This document shows, piece by piece, positions 1 through 7,670 of a DNA stretch of 19,107 nt. Position numbers and translations under genes: made by a program. The stretch is taken from the NCBI GenBank assembly GCA_002314435.1, contig DCFV01000092.1, forward strand, positions 24,885-43,991. The letters run 5' to 3'. Source of the stretch: Acidobacteriaceae bacterium UBA1795. Lineage in GTDB: Bacteria > Acidobacteriota > Terriglobia > Terriglobales > Acidobacteriaceae. Position 1 is the first letter of the stretch; every line of letters begins with the position of its first letter. The notes beneath the pieces are model-generated. The model made no database searches. It was not told where the DNA came from and saw nothing but the letters and a program-made list of their open reading frames with translations.

Positions 1-166
1 CCCAGTTGCCGGGGTCCATGTAGCCCACCGAGATGAGGAACCCCGGCCCGATGAAACCGAGCAGGCGCTTCCAATAGAGCGGTGAGCCCGAAATGCTCAC
101 AGTTGCATGCACCTCCGGCAGGGAGGGTTGCACTGTGGCAACCGGGGTTGTGAGTTGATCGGCCAT
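1..166 (-). CDS. mntH: Nramp-family Mn2+/H+ symporter MntH, N-terminal fragment cut by window edge
   Basis: The minus strand from 166 reads 55 codons out through the left edge. Residues 40-54 carry GPGF followed by the DPGN signature (residues 51-54) of Nramp transmembrane helix 1, which in known Nramp proteins supplies Asp and Asn ligands to the metal ion. The first ~30 residues form a polar cytoplasmic tail. Nramp/MntH proteins import Mn2+ (and some Fe2+) across the inner membrane, driven by protons. The gene lies just downstream of a DtxR/MntR-type regulator on the same strand, and a palindrome sits in the gap, so manganese-repressed expression is likely. The ATG at 166 has no clear Shine-Dalgarno sequence. 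Family membership is secure; metal preference is inferred from the neighbour. Confidence 0.9.
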   Translation of the reverse strand, partial: MADQLTTPVATVQPSLPEVHATVSISGSPLYWKRLLGFIGPGFLISVGYMDPGNW

Positions 167-215
167 GGAAAAAGAAGCTACTGGCCGGAGAACGCTGCCG
201 GCCTGCAACAAGCTC

Positions 216-245
216 AGTATGTCACAGCGAATTAACTATAGTTAA
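216..245 (-). promoter_or_regulatory. Putative mntH promoter overlapping the palindrome
   Basis: On the minus strand, TTAACT (240-245) and CATACT (216-221) lie 18 bases apart, about 50 bases upstream of the mntH ATG. The -35-like hexamer falls inside the palindrome at 231-246, so a bound repressor would block polymerase. Both hexamers are imperfect matches; the call rests mainly on position and on the AT-rich island in GC-rich DNA. Confidence 0.4.
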
Positions 246-246
246 T
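231..246. promoter_or_regulatory. 16-bp perfect palindrome, probable MntR operator
   Basis: ATTAACTATAGTTAAT equals its own reverse complement. It lies 4 bases past the mntR stop codon and about 65 bases upstream of the mntH start. DtxR/MntR-family dimers bind AT-rich interrupted palindromes of roughly this size in front of metal transporter genes. That MntR is the binder is inferred from the position; the sequence is not one I can match to a published site. Confidence 0.6.
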
Positions 247-250
247 TTTT

Positions 251-937
251 TTATTTATTTTTGATGTAGGTTTCTGCATCCAGCCGTAACCAGACGGCCT
301 CTGCGGCTGGGCGACCGAGTACGGAAATGCCTGCAGGCAGCTCAATCGAAACAGTTTGGTCGTAGTTCTGGCTGACCACGCGCAGACTGCGGCTGGGACC
401 GATGCCCATCTGATGGAGAAAGCGAAGCAGCTTGGGATCGCGCTCGTGCAGGCTGACGACGGTGTAGCAGCAATCGGCTGTTGCCTCTGAAAGTGGAATT
501 TCGCCACGCTGCTTGCGCGCTGTCGGGGTCTCGGGCAAAACGGCGTTGCCGTGCGGGCAAGCACCGCCCTCGCCTAGTTTCTCGCGCAGCTTGGCCTCGA
601 AGGAAGGCGAGACGGCGTGCTCCAGCCGCTCGGCCTCCTCGTGGATTTCGTACCACTCCATGCCGAAAACCTCGCTGAGCATGCGCTCGATAAGGTGGTG
701 GCGCAGCGCAGTACGGTACGCGGTCTCACGTCCTGACGGTGTCAGGCGCACGATGCCATCGGCGCCCACCTCCACGTAGCCATCGCGCTTCAGACGCTTG
801 AGGGCCATGGTCACCGCTGGTGGCGAAACCTCCAGCCAGTGTGCCAGCGTGGCCGGGAACACCTGGTGTCCTTCAGCCTCGGCTTCGAGCACGGCCTTGA
901 GGTAGTTTTCCTTTGATACAAACAGAGCGTCTTTCAT
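251..937 (-). CDS. mntR: DtxR/MntR-family metal-dependent transcriptional repressor
   Basis: A 228-residue protein from the ATG at 937, with a purine-rich GGTGGGGG tract about 10 bases upstream. The frame stays open upstream to 1045, but family members start close to this Met, just before the first helix (KENYLKAV). Residues 10-70 form the winged helix with recognition helix SPPAVTMALKRL. Residues 75-115 form the metal-binding and dimerisation helices, with the typical RHHLIERML and EEAERLEHAV segments whose His and Glu residues are metal ligands in the family. CPHGN at 127-131 is also typical. The C-terminal ~75 residues look like the FeoA/SH3-like domain of long DtxR-type members. When loaded with Mn2+ it should repress mntH. 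Its gene ends 85 bases before mntH on the same strand. An iron-sensing role cannot be excluded. Confidence 0.88.
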   Translation of the reverse strand: MKDALFVSKENYLKAVLEAEAEGHQVFPATLAHWLEVSPPAVTMALKRLKRDGYVEVGADGIVRLTPSGRETAYRTALRHHLIERMLSEVFGMEWYEIHEEAERLEHAVSPSFEAKLREKLGEGGACPHGNAVLPETPTARKQRGEIPLSEATADCCYTVVSLHERDPKLLRFLHQMGIGPSRSLRVVSQNYDQTVSIELPAGISVLGRPAAEAVWLRLDAETYIKNK

Positions 938-1111
938 GGCGCAAACCCCCACCAGTCTAAACGGAAGTGCCGTCTCTGCGGGGAGAGGTAACCAGCTCTC
1001 GCTCTCCAAGGTGGCAACCCGCACTAGCCTATCCGTGGGGGTCAACTACCACCAATGTGCGATAACACTGCCGTCAGGGTTTACCTAGAATCATCGAGTG
1101 TGGAGCCCGGT

Positions 1112-1366
1112 ATGAATAACGACAAGCCCCGTGAGCTATTCCAGGCCGCCTACGACAAAGCCAACCTGGAGCTTGAGAGAATTCATCACGAGTTTGAACG
1201 CCTTGCCATTCGCCACAAGCACGTGGCGCGCGTGGTCGAGGTCCTGCGACCCAAGTCTCACTTCGACGGGCACATCGCCACGGCGAAGGTGTCCCTGACG
1301 AGCCGGACGGCGGGTCTCACCGTGGGGACCCGCCTGAAGGTCATGGAAAAGCGGCCCGAAGCCTAG
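1112..1366 (+). CDS. Small conserved-looking protein of unknown function (84 aa)
   Basis: ATG at 1112 is preceded by GGAG (1102-1105) with a 6-base gap, which favours it over an in-frame ATG at 1055. The product is hydrophilic. Residues 5-45 look like an amphipathic, possibly coiled-coil helix rich in Glu, Arg and His (AYDKANLELERIHHEFERL), followed by a mixed second half with several Thr, Ser and Lys residues. There is no signal peptide, membrane segment or recognisable motif. It stands alone, divergent from mntR and convergent with the efflux operon, and is followed by a strong hairpin terminator, which supports a real transcription unit. I do not recognise the family. Confidence 0.6.
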   Translation: MNNDKPRELFQAAYDKANLELERIHHEFERLAIRHKHVARVVEVLRPKSHFDGHIATAKVSLTSRTAGLTVGTRLKVMEKRPEA

Positions 1367-1431
1367 GGCTGTACTCCGCAGCTATTGAACGCTCGCAGTC
1401 GTCTGCACGCTTGTTTCGCCCTGGTTCTCAA

Positions 1432-1480
1432 AAGAACAAAGGCCATCTCCCGATCTTCCGGTGAGCTGGCCTTTGTTCTT
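1432..1480. terminator. Bidirectional intrinsic terminator
   Basis: A perfect 14-bp inverted repeat, AAGAACAAAGGCCA (1432-1445) and TGGCCTTTGTTCTT (1467-1480), encloses a 21-base loop that can add three more pairs. The GC-rich core is flanked by A-rich and T-rich arms, so it can end transcription from both sides. It lies between the plus-strand small gene and the minus-strand membrane fusion protein gene. Confidence 0.85.
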
Positions 1481-1503
1481 CGGTCCGATAGTGATCTGCG
1501 ACT

Positions 1504-2733
1504 CTATTTCACCCGCACCTTGGGCTCGACGGAGAGTCCGGGCCGCAGCACGTGGTTGGGATCTTCATTCTTGATGTCGGTAAAGTCGATCCGCACGGGC
1601 ACACGCTGCACCACCTTCACGTAGTTGCCTGTGGCGTTCTCCGGCGGGAACAGCGAGAGCACCGAACCAGTGGCGCCACCAATCTGCGTCACCTTGCCCT
1701 TGTAGTCCTTTCCGGTCGCGTCCACGCGGATATCCACTGTCTGACCGGCGGCCATGTGCTTCAGCTGCGTTTCCTTGAAGTTCGCCGTCACCCACAGGTC
1801 GTCTAGTGAGACCAGGGTCATCAGATTCTGGCCCACGGAGACGTTTTGGTTGAGTTCGACGCTCTTGCGGGTCACGATGCCGTCGACCGGAGCAACGATC
1901 TTGGTGTAGCTCAGGTTCAGGCGCGCCTGGTCAAGCTGGGCCTGGGCCTGCTGCACCTGCGCCAGCGCCTGCTTGGCACGAGCGCTCTGTGCCGCCACCT
2001 GCTGAGGACCGGTCTGGGCGTACTTCAACTGCGCCTGGGCCTGGGCCTCGCGATCGCGAGAAACGCGTACACCGGAGGCTGCGGCCCGCTCGCTAGCCCG
2101 CGCGTCAGCCAGTGCGGCCTTAGTTGCATTGGCCGATGCTACCGCTGCATCAAACTGCTGCTTGCTGATGACGTCCTTCTGCACCAGCGGGGTGTAACGG
2201 GTCAGGTCGGCCTCGGCCTTTATGTTGTTGGCTTCAGCCTGAGCCACGCGAGCTTGCGCCGCCTGCAACTGATCCTCGGCCTGCGCAACCGAGGCATGCG
2301 CACCGCTCACGTCGGCTCCGGCCGCTGTAAGGTTGCTGCCTGTGTTCACGGTGGTAATGGGCACGTTGACCTGTGCCGCAGCGGCCGCGGCCTGGGCGCT
2401 GGCAAGAGCCGCCTCGGCGTTCTCAACGGCAATCTGATAGTCGCGCGGGTCAAGCTGGGCGATCTCGTCGCCGGCCTTCACATACTGGTTCTCGTCCACG
2501 TCTACCTTTGCAATCTGGCCCGAAATGCGCGAGCTGATCTGGATCAGGTGGCCGTTCACCTGCGCGTCGTCGGTGTCTTCACTGAAGGTGGAGCGCCACC
2601 AGAAGCCGAGCCCCGCCAGCACCAGCACCACGAGGACCACGATGATGATGCCTCTGCGGCGCGATGGCGCCTGCACGGGTTCGGTGCTCTCGTCGCTTTC
2701 AGGCCGTACCGCTGTTGGGGTTGATTCCGCCAC
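1504..2733 (-). CDS. EmrA/HlyD-type membrane fusion protein of a tripartite efflux system
   Basis: A 409-residue periplasmic adaptor. A basic Arg-Arg-Arg cluster precedes one transmembrane helix at about residues 28-46. Then come the DDAQVNG and ISGQI segments (55-74) typical of EmrA and the first half of the lipoyl-like domain. An Ala/Gln-rich coiled-coil hairpin runs over about residues 100-275. VAPVDGIVTRKSVELNQNVS (from 280) returns to the lipoyl half, and DDLWVTANFKETQL enters the beta-barrel. Such proteins link an inner-membrane pump to a TolC channel. The start is GTG at 2733, with GGAGG about 9 bases upstream. It follows the outer-membrane channel gene after a 2-base gap, so the two are co-transcribed. 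No MFS or ABC pump gene follows; a terminator does. Confidence 0.9.
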   Translation of the reverse strand: MAESTPTAVRPESDESTEPVQAPSRRRGIIIVVLVVLVLAGLGFWWRSTFSEDTDDAQVNGHLIQISSRISGQIAKVDVDENQYVKAGDEIAQLDPRDYQIAVENAEAALASAQAAAAAAQVNVPITTVNTGSNLTAAGADVSGAHASVAQAEDQLQAAQARVAQAEANNIKAEADLTRYTPLVQKDVISKQQFDAAVASANATKAALADARASERAAASGVRVSRDREAQAQAQLKYAQTGPQQVAAQSARAKQALAQVQQAQAQLDQARLNLSYTKIVAPVDGIVTRKSVELNQNVSVGQNLMTLVSLDDLWVTANFKETQLKHMAAGQTVDIRVDATGKDYKGKVTQIGGATGSVLSLFPPENATGNYVKVVQRVPVRIDFTDIKNEDPNHVLRPGLSVEPKVRVK

Positions 2734-2735
2734 GT

Positions 2736-4178
2736 CTACTTTCCTCCCAGATAAATCTTGTAGTTCTGCGACGCGCCTAAGGCACGCGCCAGGCTGAGCT
2801 TGGCGATGTTGTGCCGGTAGAGGCTGGCGACGTATTGATCGTTGGCCTGCGCAACGGACCGCTCGGCTTGGCTGACCGCCAGGTTGTCGCTGACACCGTT
2901 GGCATAGCGCTCCTGTGCCTCACTGAGAGCCTCGTTGGCTAGATCGACGCTGGAGCGTGCGACCTCAACCTGCTTCTGCGCGGAGGCGATGTCTAGCAGA
3001 TCGTCGCGCACGTCTGCCTCCACCTGCGCCTGCTTGTCACTCAACTGCGCGCGCTGGGTGTCCAGCTGCGACTGGGCAATCTCAGCCTGCCCGCGCAGCG
3101 AGTACTCCTCGAACAGGGGAACAGTGAGCGTGCCCTGTGCTTCGCCGGTGCCATGCGAGGTTGCAAGGTTGACTCCGATAACACCGTAGTCGCCGTAGAA
3201 CTGCACCTTGGGCAGCCGCGCTTCGGTTGCCGCCTTGCGCTGCAGTTCTGCCGCCTTGGTCTGCTCCACCATGGCTGCAAGGTCCTTGCGGTTGGCGTGC
3301 GCATCGCGGATCGCAGCATCGATATCGATCTGGTCAAAGGCCGAGTAGGGCGCTTTGTCCGTCAGATTGAACTTCTGTTCGAGCGGCAGGCCAATAACCC
3401 GGGCAAGCGAAAGCTTGTCCTTCTCCAGGCTATTCTGGGCCGAAATCAACTGCTGCTGCAACGCCTGATAATCCACGCGAGACCGCAGCTCGTCGAGCAG
3501 CGGAGCTGTGCCTGCCTCGTGATTGGCAACCGCCTGGTCCAGCGAGATCTTGGCCGTGGCCACCTGCGCCTGGACGCTCTCCACACGGATTTCATCGGCC
3601 ACCACCAGCAGGTAGGCGTTGCCCACCGTCAGCACCACCAGGTCGCGTGCATCCTGAGCCGAAAGCTGGGCCGCCTGAAAGTTGTGCTGCGCCGCCAGAT
3701 ATGCACGCAGCGAGGGCAAATCGAGCAACGACCAGGTCAACGAGCCCCGCACATCTGTGTAGCCAAAGGGACCGATGACGACCGGGAAGCCGGGGATGCG
3801 CAGACCCTCGGCCGCCAGGTCCACCTGCTCCACGCTTTCCTGAGCCTTGAAGTCGACAGACGGCAACAGCGCCTGCAACTGGATAAGCTTCTGCGCGCGC
3901 GCCCCTGCAGTCTGCGTGTTGCTCAGAATCAGGCCCAGATTGTTGCGGAGGCCGCGCTGCATGGCATCGTCCAGCGACAAGTCGAGCGCCTCGGCCGAAG
4001 CATTTCCAACCGGCACACTGCCCTGAAAGCTTTGCGCTGTGGGAGCTGTGGAAACGCCCGGGACCTGAGGAGGAGCCGTCTGCGCCACTAGCGCGGGGCC
4101 AGCCAGCGACAGGCTCAAAATCGCCAGCGCAAAGGCGCAAAAAGATTCCGTCATGTTGTTTGTGTCGTCAAAGGGCAT
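2736..4178 (-). CDS. TolC-family outer membrane efflux channel
   Basis: About 480 residues with an uncleaved-length hydrophobic stretch near the N terminus (AFALAILSLSLAGPALVA) that reads as a signal peptide ending near VAQ. Two repeats of long, Gln/Ala-rich helices follow, as in the trimeric TolC alpha-barrel, including NNLGLILSNTQTAGARAQKL early and SEAQERYANGVSDNLAVSQA late, the latter typical of the OEP family. It should form the outer-membrane exit duct for the adjacent membrane fusion protein. The start is uncertain: ATG 4178 has a weak GAAG about 8 bases upstream, ATG 4154 lies closer to the signal peptide but lacks a ribosome site, and a TTG at 4211 would add an Arg-rich stretch that suits a signal peptide n-region. 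Confidence 0.88.
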   Translation of the reverse strand: MPFDDTNNMTESFCAFALAILSLSLAGPALVAQTAPPQVPGVSTAPTAQSFQGSVPVGNASAEALDLSLDDAMQRGLRNNLGLILSNTQTAGARAQKLIQLQALLPSVDFKAQESVEQVDLAAEGLRIPGFPVVIGPFGYTDVRGSLTWSLLDLPSLRAYLAAQHNFQAAQLSAQDARDLVVLTVGNAYLLVVADEIRVESVQAQVATAKISLDQAVANHEAGTAPLLDELRSRVDYQALQQQLISAQNSLEKDKLSLARVIGLPLEQKFNLTDKAPYSAFDQIDIDAAIRDAHANRKDLAAMVEQTKAAELQRKAATEARLPKVQFYGDYGVIGVNLATSHGTGEAQGTLTVPLFEEYSLRGQAEIAQSQLDTQRAQLSDKQAQVEADVRDDLLDIASAQKQVEVARSSVDLANEALSEAQERYANGVSDNLAVSQAERSVAQANDQYVASLYRHNIAKLSLARALGASQNYKIYLGGK

Positions 4179-4241
4179 CGATCGTCTTCGAATCACCGCA
4201 GGTGGTTTCAAGTTTCCGCGAAAAATTGCGCACTCACCAAT

Positions 4242-4265
4242 GGATGCCCGGACCCTGCATCCGGG
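4242..4265. repeat. Two overlapping, mutually exclusive hairpins in the leader of the efflux operon
   Basis: GGATGC (4242-4247) pairs with GCATCC (4257-4262), and CCCGGA (4247-4252) pairs with TCCGGG (4260-4265). The arms share bases, so only one stem can form at a time. The site lies 64-87 bases upstream of the chosen channel start, inside the probable 5' leader. A regulatory role is inference; these could be chance pairings in GC-rich DNA. Confidence 0.35.
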
Positions 4266-4347
4266 TTCTAAATCTAGTGTAGCGAAGCAGAAATGGATTG
4301 GATGTAGCGAGGCGCACGCAGGATTACCGGACGTTAGGGGGGTACAT

Positions 4348-4373
4348 GGCCCCGGACTTGAAAGCCCGGGGCC
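4348..4373 (-). terminator. GC-rich hairpin just after the sigma-like gene
   Basis: GGCCCCGG (4348-4355) and CCGGGGCC (4366-4373) form a perfect 8-bp stem around a 10-base loop, 8 bases beyond the stop of the sigma-like gene. No T-tract follows on the minus strand, so it would be a weak or factor-dependent terminator, or an RNA-stabilising 3' hairpin that partly separates the sigma gene from the efflux genes. Confidence 0.45.
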
Positions 4374-4380
4374 GGAAGCT

Positions 4381-5076
4381 TCAGCGCATGCCGGAGGATT
4401 GGATCAGTTGGGAGGCCAGCGAGCAGAGGGCCTGGCGAAACACCTCGCGCACCGAATCGGCCGTCCAGGCCGCGGCGCCCGGTCCGCCATGAGCCGCCAG
4501 CAGCGCGGCTGTCTCCTGAGAAGAAATCGTCCCCACGGCCCGCAGCACAAAGATCACGCGTTGATCGGCAGGCAAACTCTCGAGCCAGGTACGCACGCGC
4601 TCGCGGTCTGGACCGGCGATCATTGTTTCCAGTTCTTCGCTGGATACGCCGGCCGACTCGAGATCGTCGTCCTCAATGCAGGTGCGCGGAAACTCCACGC
4701 CGACGGGCGCGTCCAGGCACCCGGGCGTACGCTCCACCAGCAGCCGAATCGCCGCCTTGGCAATTGCTCGCCGGTTGCTGCGCCGCCCCTCGTGTGCATC
4801 CTGGCATACCGAGATATCGGTATTCGCTACTGCCGTCTCAACCAGTTGCACGCTGTCCTCGCCAGCGCCCACCATCATGGAAGCCATTGTGTACATGCCA
4901 GCGGCGATTTGTTCGAGCATCGCTTCGTGGCCAGCCAGCGCCTGGGCCACCACGGCCTCCTCCTTGGGGCTGCCGTCGAGCAGTGACGTCACCTTGCAGG
5001 AAAAGTCGTGAGCCCCTGGGGGCAACGGTTCAGCGGGAATGAGGCCCTCGGAACAGCAAGCAGAATCTTTCGACAT
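4381..5076 (-). CDS. Divergent ECF-like sigma-70 family protein
   Basis: A 231-residue protein starting at ATG 5076 with GAGGAG about 8 bases upstream. Residues 164-224 resemble sigma region 4: WLESLPADQRVIFVLRAV matches the usual LP..R.VF.LR pattern before the helix-turn-helix, and a second helix with VREVFRQALCSLASQLI follows. The turn carries an unusual Gly/Pro/Ala-rich insertion (AAHGGPGAAAWT). Residues 47-85 resemble region 2 but lack the conserved DAEDLVQ-type core. Seven Cys residues are scattered, including a CC pair at 7-8. It would recruit RNA polymerase to particular promoters, or may be a degenerate family member with another role. It lies upstream of, and on the same strand as, the channel and adaptor genes, so control of efflux is a reasonable inference. 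Confidence 0.6.
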   Translation of the reverse strand: MSKDSACCSEGLIPAEPLPPGAHDFSCKVTSLLDGSPKEEAVVAQALAGHEAMLEQIAAGMYTMASMMVGAGEDSVQLVETAVANTDISVCQDAHEGRRSNRRAIAKAAIRLLVERTPGCLDAPVGVEFPRTCIEDDDLESAGVSSEELETMIAGPDRERVRTWLESLPADQRVIFVLRAVGTISSQETAALLAAHGGPGAAAWTADSVREVFRQALCSLASQLIQSSGMR

Positions 5077-5207
5077 GAAGAGGCTCCTCGCCGGCAGCCG
5101 AAGAGCGGCAAACCGACCCAGTTTTCATCTTCCACCTGTTTGCGGCCACAGGTCAACGTGCGCCTGCTCTCTAACTTTTTCTTGGCTTTGGTTAATATTT
5201 CGGCTAG

Positions 5208-5236
5208 TTGACAGTCATCCTCTCCCCCTTTTCTCT
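5208..5236 (+). promoter_or_regulatory. Possible ppk promoter in an AT-rich island
   Basis: A perfect -35 hexamer TTGACA (5208-5213) is followed after 17 bases by TTCTCT (5231-5236), a poor -10; CTCTAA two bases later is an alternative. It sits in the 296-base divergent gap between the sigma-like gene and ppk. The nearby AT-rich stretch around 5190-5200 may serve the sigma-like gene on the other strand. Nothing else was recognised in this gap. Confidence 0.4.
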
Positions 5237-5372
5237 AAGGCTTAACACGAATGATTGCGCCCCTCCTTTTATCCATGGTTAGATCGGGGCTTGTTACGGC
5301 TGCGCCTGTTACCCGTGCCGTCGTGACCCCAAACGCGGTAGACTGACCAACACGGCGCACAGGACGGATGGC

Positions 5373-7562
5373 ATGGCCCGCAGCTCGCAGAAACAAAAGC
5401 TCTTCAATGGCCGGGACTTCTCCTGGATGCAATTCAATCGGCGCGTCCTCGAAGAAGCCGAGGACTCTACGAATCCTCTGCTCGAACGCGTCAAGTTCCT
5501 CGCCATCACCGGATCCAACCTTGATGAATACATCGAAATCCGCCAGGCCGGCCTGATGCAGCGAATTGAAGACGGCTACCGCGAGCCCGGCTTTGATGGC
5601 CTGCGCCCCGATGAGTCTCTCGCCACCCTCACCGCAGAGATTCACAGCTTCGTCCAAGCCCAGTACCGCTGCTGGAACGATCAACTGCTGCCCGACCTGC
5701 GCAAGCAGAACATCCGCCTGCTCGACTGGGAAGAACTCGACGAGGAACAGCAAGCCTTTGCGCAGAGCTATTTTCAACGCGAAGTTGACCCCCTGCTGAC
5801 CCCTATAGCCATTGACCCTGCGCATCCTTTTCCGCGTGTGCTCAACAAGGCCCTGTGTCTCGCCCTGCTGCTGCGCCGCAAGCGCAAGAGCTCCGGCCCG
5901 CTGGTGCTGGGCGTAGTCACTGTGCCGCGCACTTTGCCTCGCTTCGTACGACTGCCCTCGTCCGATGGCGTCTTCGACTACCTTCTGCTGCACGAACTGA
6001 TCGCGCAGAACCTCGGCGGCATGTATCGCGGCTATGAGGTCGTATCGCGAACCGGCTTCCGCGTTACACGCAACTCCAACCTCTACTTCGAGGAGGAAGA
6101 GGCGCGGTCGCTGCTGGAAACCATCCGTGTTGAGTTGCACAACCGCCGCAAGGGCGACGCCGTGCGCCTGGAGATTGAAGCCGGCGCTGACCCGGAGATC
6201 GTGGAGCGGTTGCGCGTGAACTTCGAACTGGAAGAGGACCAGATCTTCCCGGGTGACGGCCCGCTGAATCTCTCGCGCCTGATGTTTCTCTATGGCGACG
6301 TACATCGACCGGATCTGAAGTTCGCGCCGTTTACGCCCCGCCCTCTCAGCCTGAGCCGCAAGTCGGCGGACATCTACGATGAGCTGCGCCATCACGACAT
6401 CCTGCTCCACCACCCCTACGATTCCTATGACCCGGTGGTCGATTTCATCGAGCACGCCGCTGTCGATCCGGCCGTCGTGACCATGAAGCAGACGCTCTAC
6501 CGCACCAGCCAGGATTCGCCCATGTTCCAGGCAATGATTGATGCGGCAGCGACGAAGGAGACCACTCTGGTGGTCGAGCTGATGGCGCGCTTTGACGAGG
6601 CTTCGAACATCCGCTGGGCGCGCAGCATGGAGGACGCAGGCGTGCAGGTCTTCCACGGTGTGGTCGGGCTGAAGACCCACTGCAAGCTGGCCTTGATGGT
6701 CCGCCGCGACGAGGACGGCGTGACGCGCCGCTACTGCCATCTGGGCACAGGCAACTACAACCCCGTCACTGCACGCTTTTACACCGACTTGAGCCTGCTG
6801 ACATCGAACCCCGAGATCACCGAGCGTGTTCACATGGTCTTCAACTACCTGACCGCGCACGCCGAAATTGACGACTACCGCCCGCTGCTTGTGGCTCCGC
6901 TCACCATGGCCGAGAGCTTCCTGGGCCTTATACGCCGCGAAACAGAGCACGCCCGCGCCGGCCGCCCCGCACATATCGTGGCCAAGATGAACGCTCTGCT
7001 AGAGCCCTCGGTCATCGAGGCGCTCTATGCCGCATCGCAGGCCGGCGTGCAGATCAACCTCATCGTTCGTGGCCTCTGCATTCTGCGTCCCGGCGTGAAA
7101 GGACTCTCGGATAACATCCGCGTGCGTTCCATCGTCGGCCGCTTCCTTGAGCACTCCCGCATCTTCCACTTCGCTAACGGCGGCGATGACGAAACCTATC
7201 TCGGCTCCGCCGACTGGATGCCGCGCAATCTCTTCGAGCGCTGCGAGGTCGTCTTCCCCGTCCGCGACGCCGCTGCCAAAGCGCGTATCCACGACGAAAT
7301 CCTGCCCGCATACCTTGCAGACACCATCAAGGCCCGTGTTCAGCAGCCGGACGGCAGCTACGTGCGTGCTGCAAAGGCCCTCAAAGACGCGCCCGCCTTT
7401 TCAAGCCAGGACTTTCTGATGAGACTCGCCGAAGGCAAAGCCGACCTCGACGCGATTCCCAAGCCCGGTTCGACCGCGCAGCCCAGCGTCAAGCTTGCGA
7501 AAGCAACAAATGCCCCGCGCCGCCGCACAGCAGCAGCGAAAAGTGCCCACGCCGCAGACTGA
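5373..7562 (+). CDS. ppk: Polyphosphate kinase 1 (EC 2.7.4.1)
   Basis: A 729-residue cytoplasmic enzyme that polymerises the terminal phosphate of ATP into inorganic polyphosphate, reversibly. The N-terminal domain opens with NGRDFSWMQFNRRVLEEA and FLAITGSNLDEYIEIR, a hallmark of the family. The catalytic PLD-like halves carry ARFDEASNIRWAR, LKTHCKLAL with His436 (equivalent to the autophosphorylated His435 of the E. coli enzyme), HLGTGNYNPVTARFYTD, and RFLEHSRIFHF with His594 (equivalent to E. coli His592). It is about 40 residues longer than the E. coli protein, mostly through a Lys/Arg/Ala-rich C-terminal tail. ATG 5373 has AGGACGG just upstream. Genes for polyphosphate breakdown and binding lie 5-8 kb downstream in the same window. 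Confidence 0.97.
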   Translation: MARSSQKQKLFNGRDFSWMQFNRRVLEEAEDSTNPLLERVKFLAITGSNLDEYIEIRQAGLMQRIEDGYREPGFDGLRPDESLATLTAEIHSFVQAQYRCWNDQLLPDLRKQNIRLLDWEELDEEQQAFAQSYFQREVDPLLTPIAIDPAHPFPRVLNKALCLALLLRRKRKSSGPLVLGVVTVPRTLPRFVRLPSSDGVFDYLLLHELIAQNLGGMYRGYEVVSRTGFRVTRNSNLYFEEEEARSLLETIRVELHNRRKGDAVRLEIEAGADPEIVERLRVNFELEEDQIFPGDGPLNLSRLMFLYGDVHRPDLKFAPFTPRPLSLSRKSADIYDELRHHDILLHHPYDSYDPVVDFIEHAAVDPAVVTMKQTLYRTSQDSPMFQAMIDAAATKETTLVVELMARFDEASNIRWARSMEDAGVQVFHGVVGLKTHCKLALMVRRDEDGVTRRYCHLGTGNYNPVTARFYTDLSLLTSNPEITERVHMVFNYLTAHAEIDDYRPLLVAPLTMAESFLGLIRRETEHARAGRPAHIVAKMNALLEPSVIEALYAASQAGVQINLIVRGLCILRPGVKGLSDNIRVRSIVGRFLEHSRIFHFANGGDDETYLGSADWMPRNLFERCEVVFPVRDAAAKARIHDEILPAYLADTIKARVQQPDGSYVRAAKALKDAPAFSSQDFLMRLAEGKADLDAIPKPGSTAQPSVKLAKATNAPRRRTAAAKSAHAAD

Positions 7563-7600
7563 GTTTTCTGCTGCGCACCGTGCGCTCGATGCGAGAAAAC
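7563..7600 (+). terminator. Possible weak terminator after ppk
   Basis: GTTTTCT (7563-7569) pairs with AGAAAAC (7594-7600), and a GCGC/GCGC stem with a 5-base loop fits inside. The structure begins directly after the ppk stop. There is no following T-tract, so function is uncertain. Confidence 0.3.
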
Positions 7601-7670
7601 ATGCCGCGTTATCCACATGCGCGCGCAACCCGACGCGGCAGAATAGACAATAGACATGTTGGAGATCATC

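Noticed and set aside
3153..4091. 312-residue plus-strand frame opposite the TolC-type gene
   Set aside because: Antisense shadow of a gene with clear outer-membrane channel repeats; the translation is low-complexity with many Arg and Leu.
5171..5220. Promoter of the sigma-like gene on the minus strand
   Set aside because: An AT-rich stretch is present, but no hexamer pair with acceptable spacing could be defined.
5235..6974. 579-residue open frame antisense to ppk
   Set aside because: It lies wholly opposite the well-supported ppk gene; its composition (many His, Gln, Val, Ala) is that of a GC-driven shadow frame and no domain is visible.
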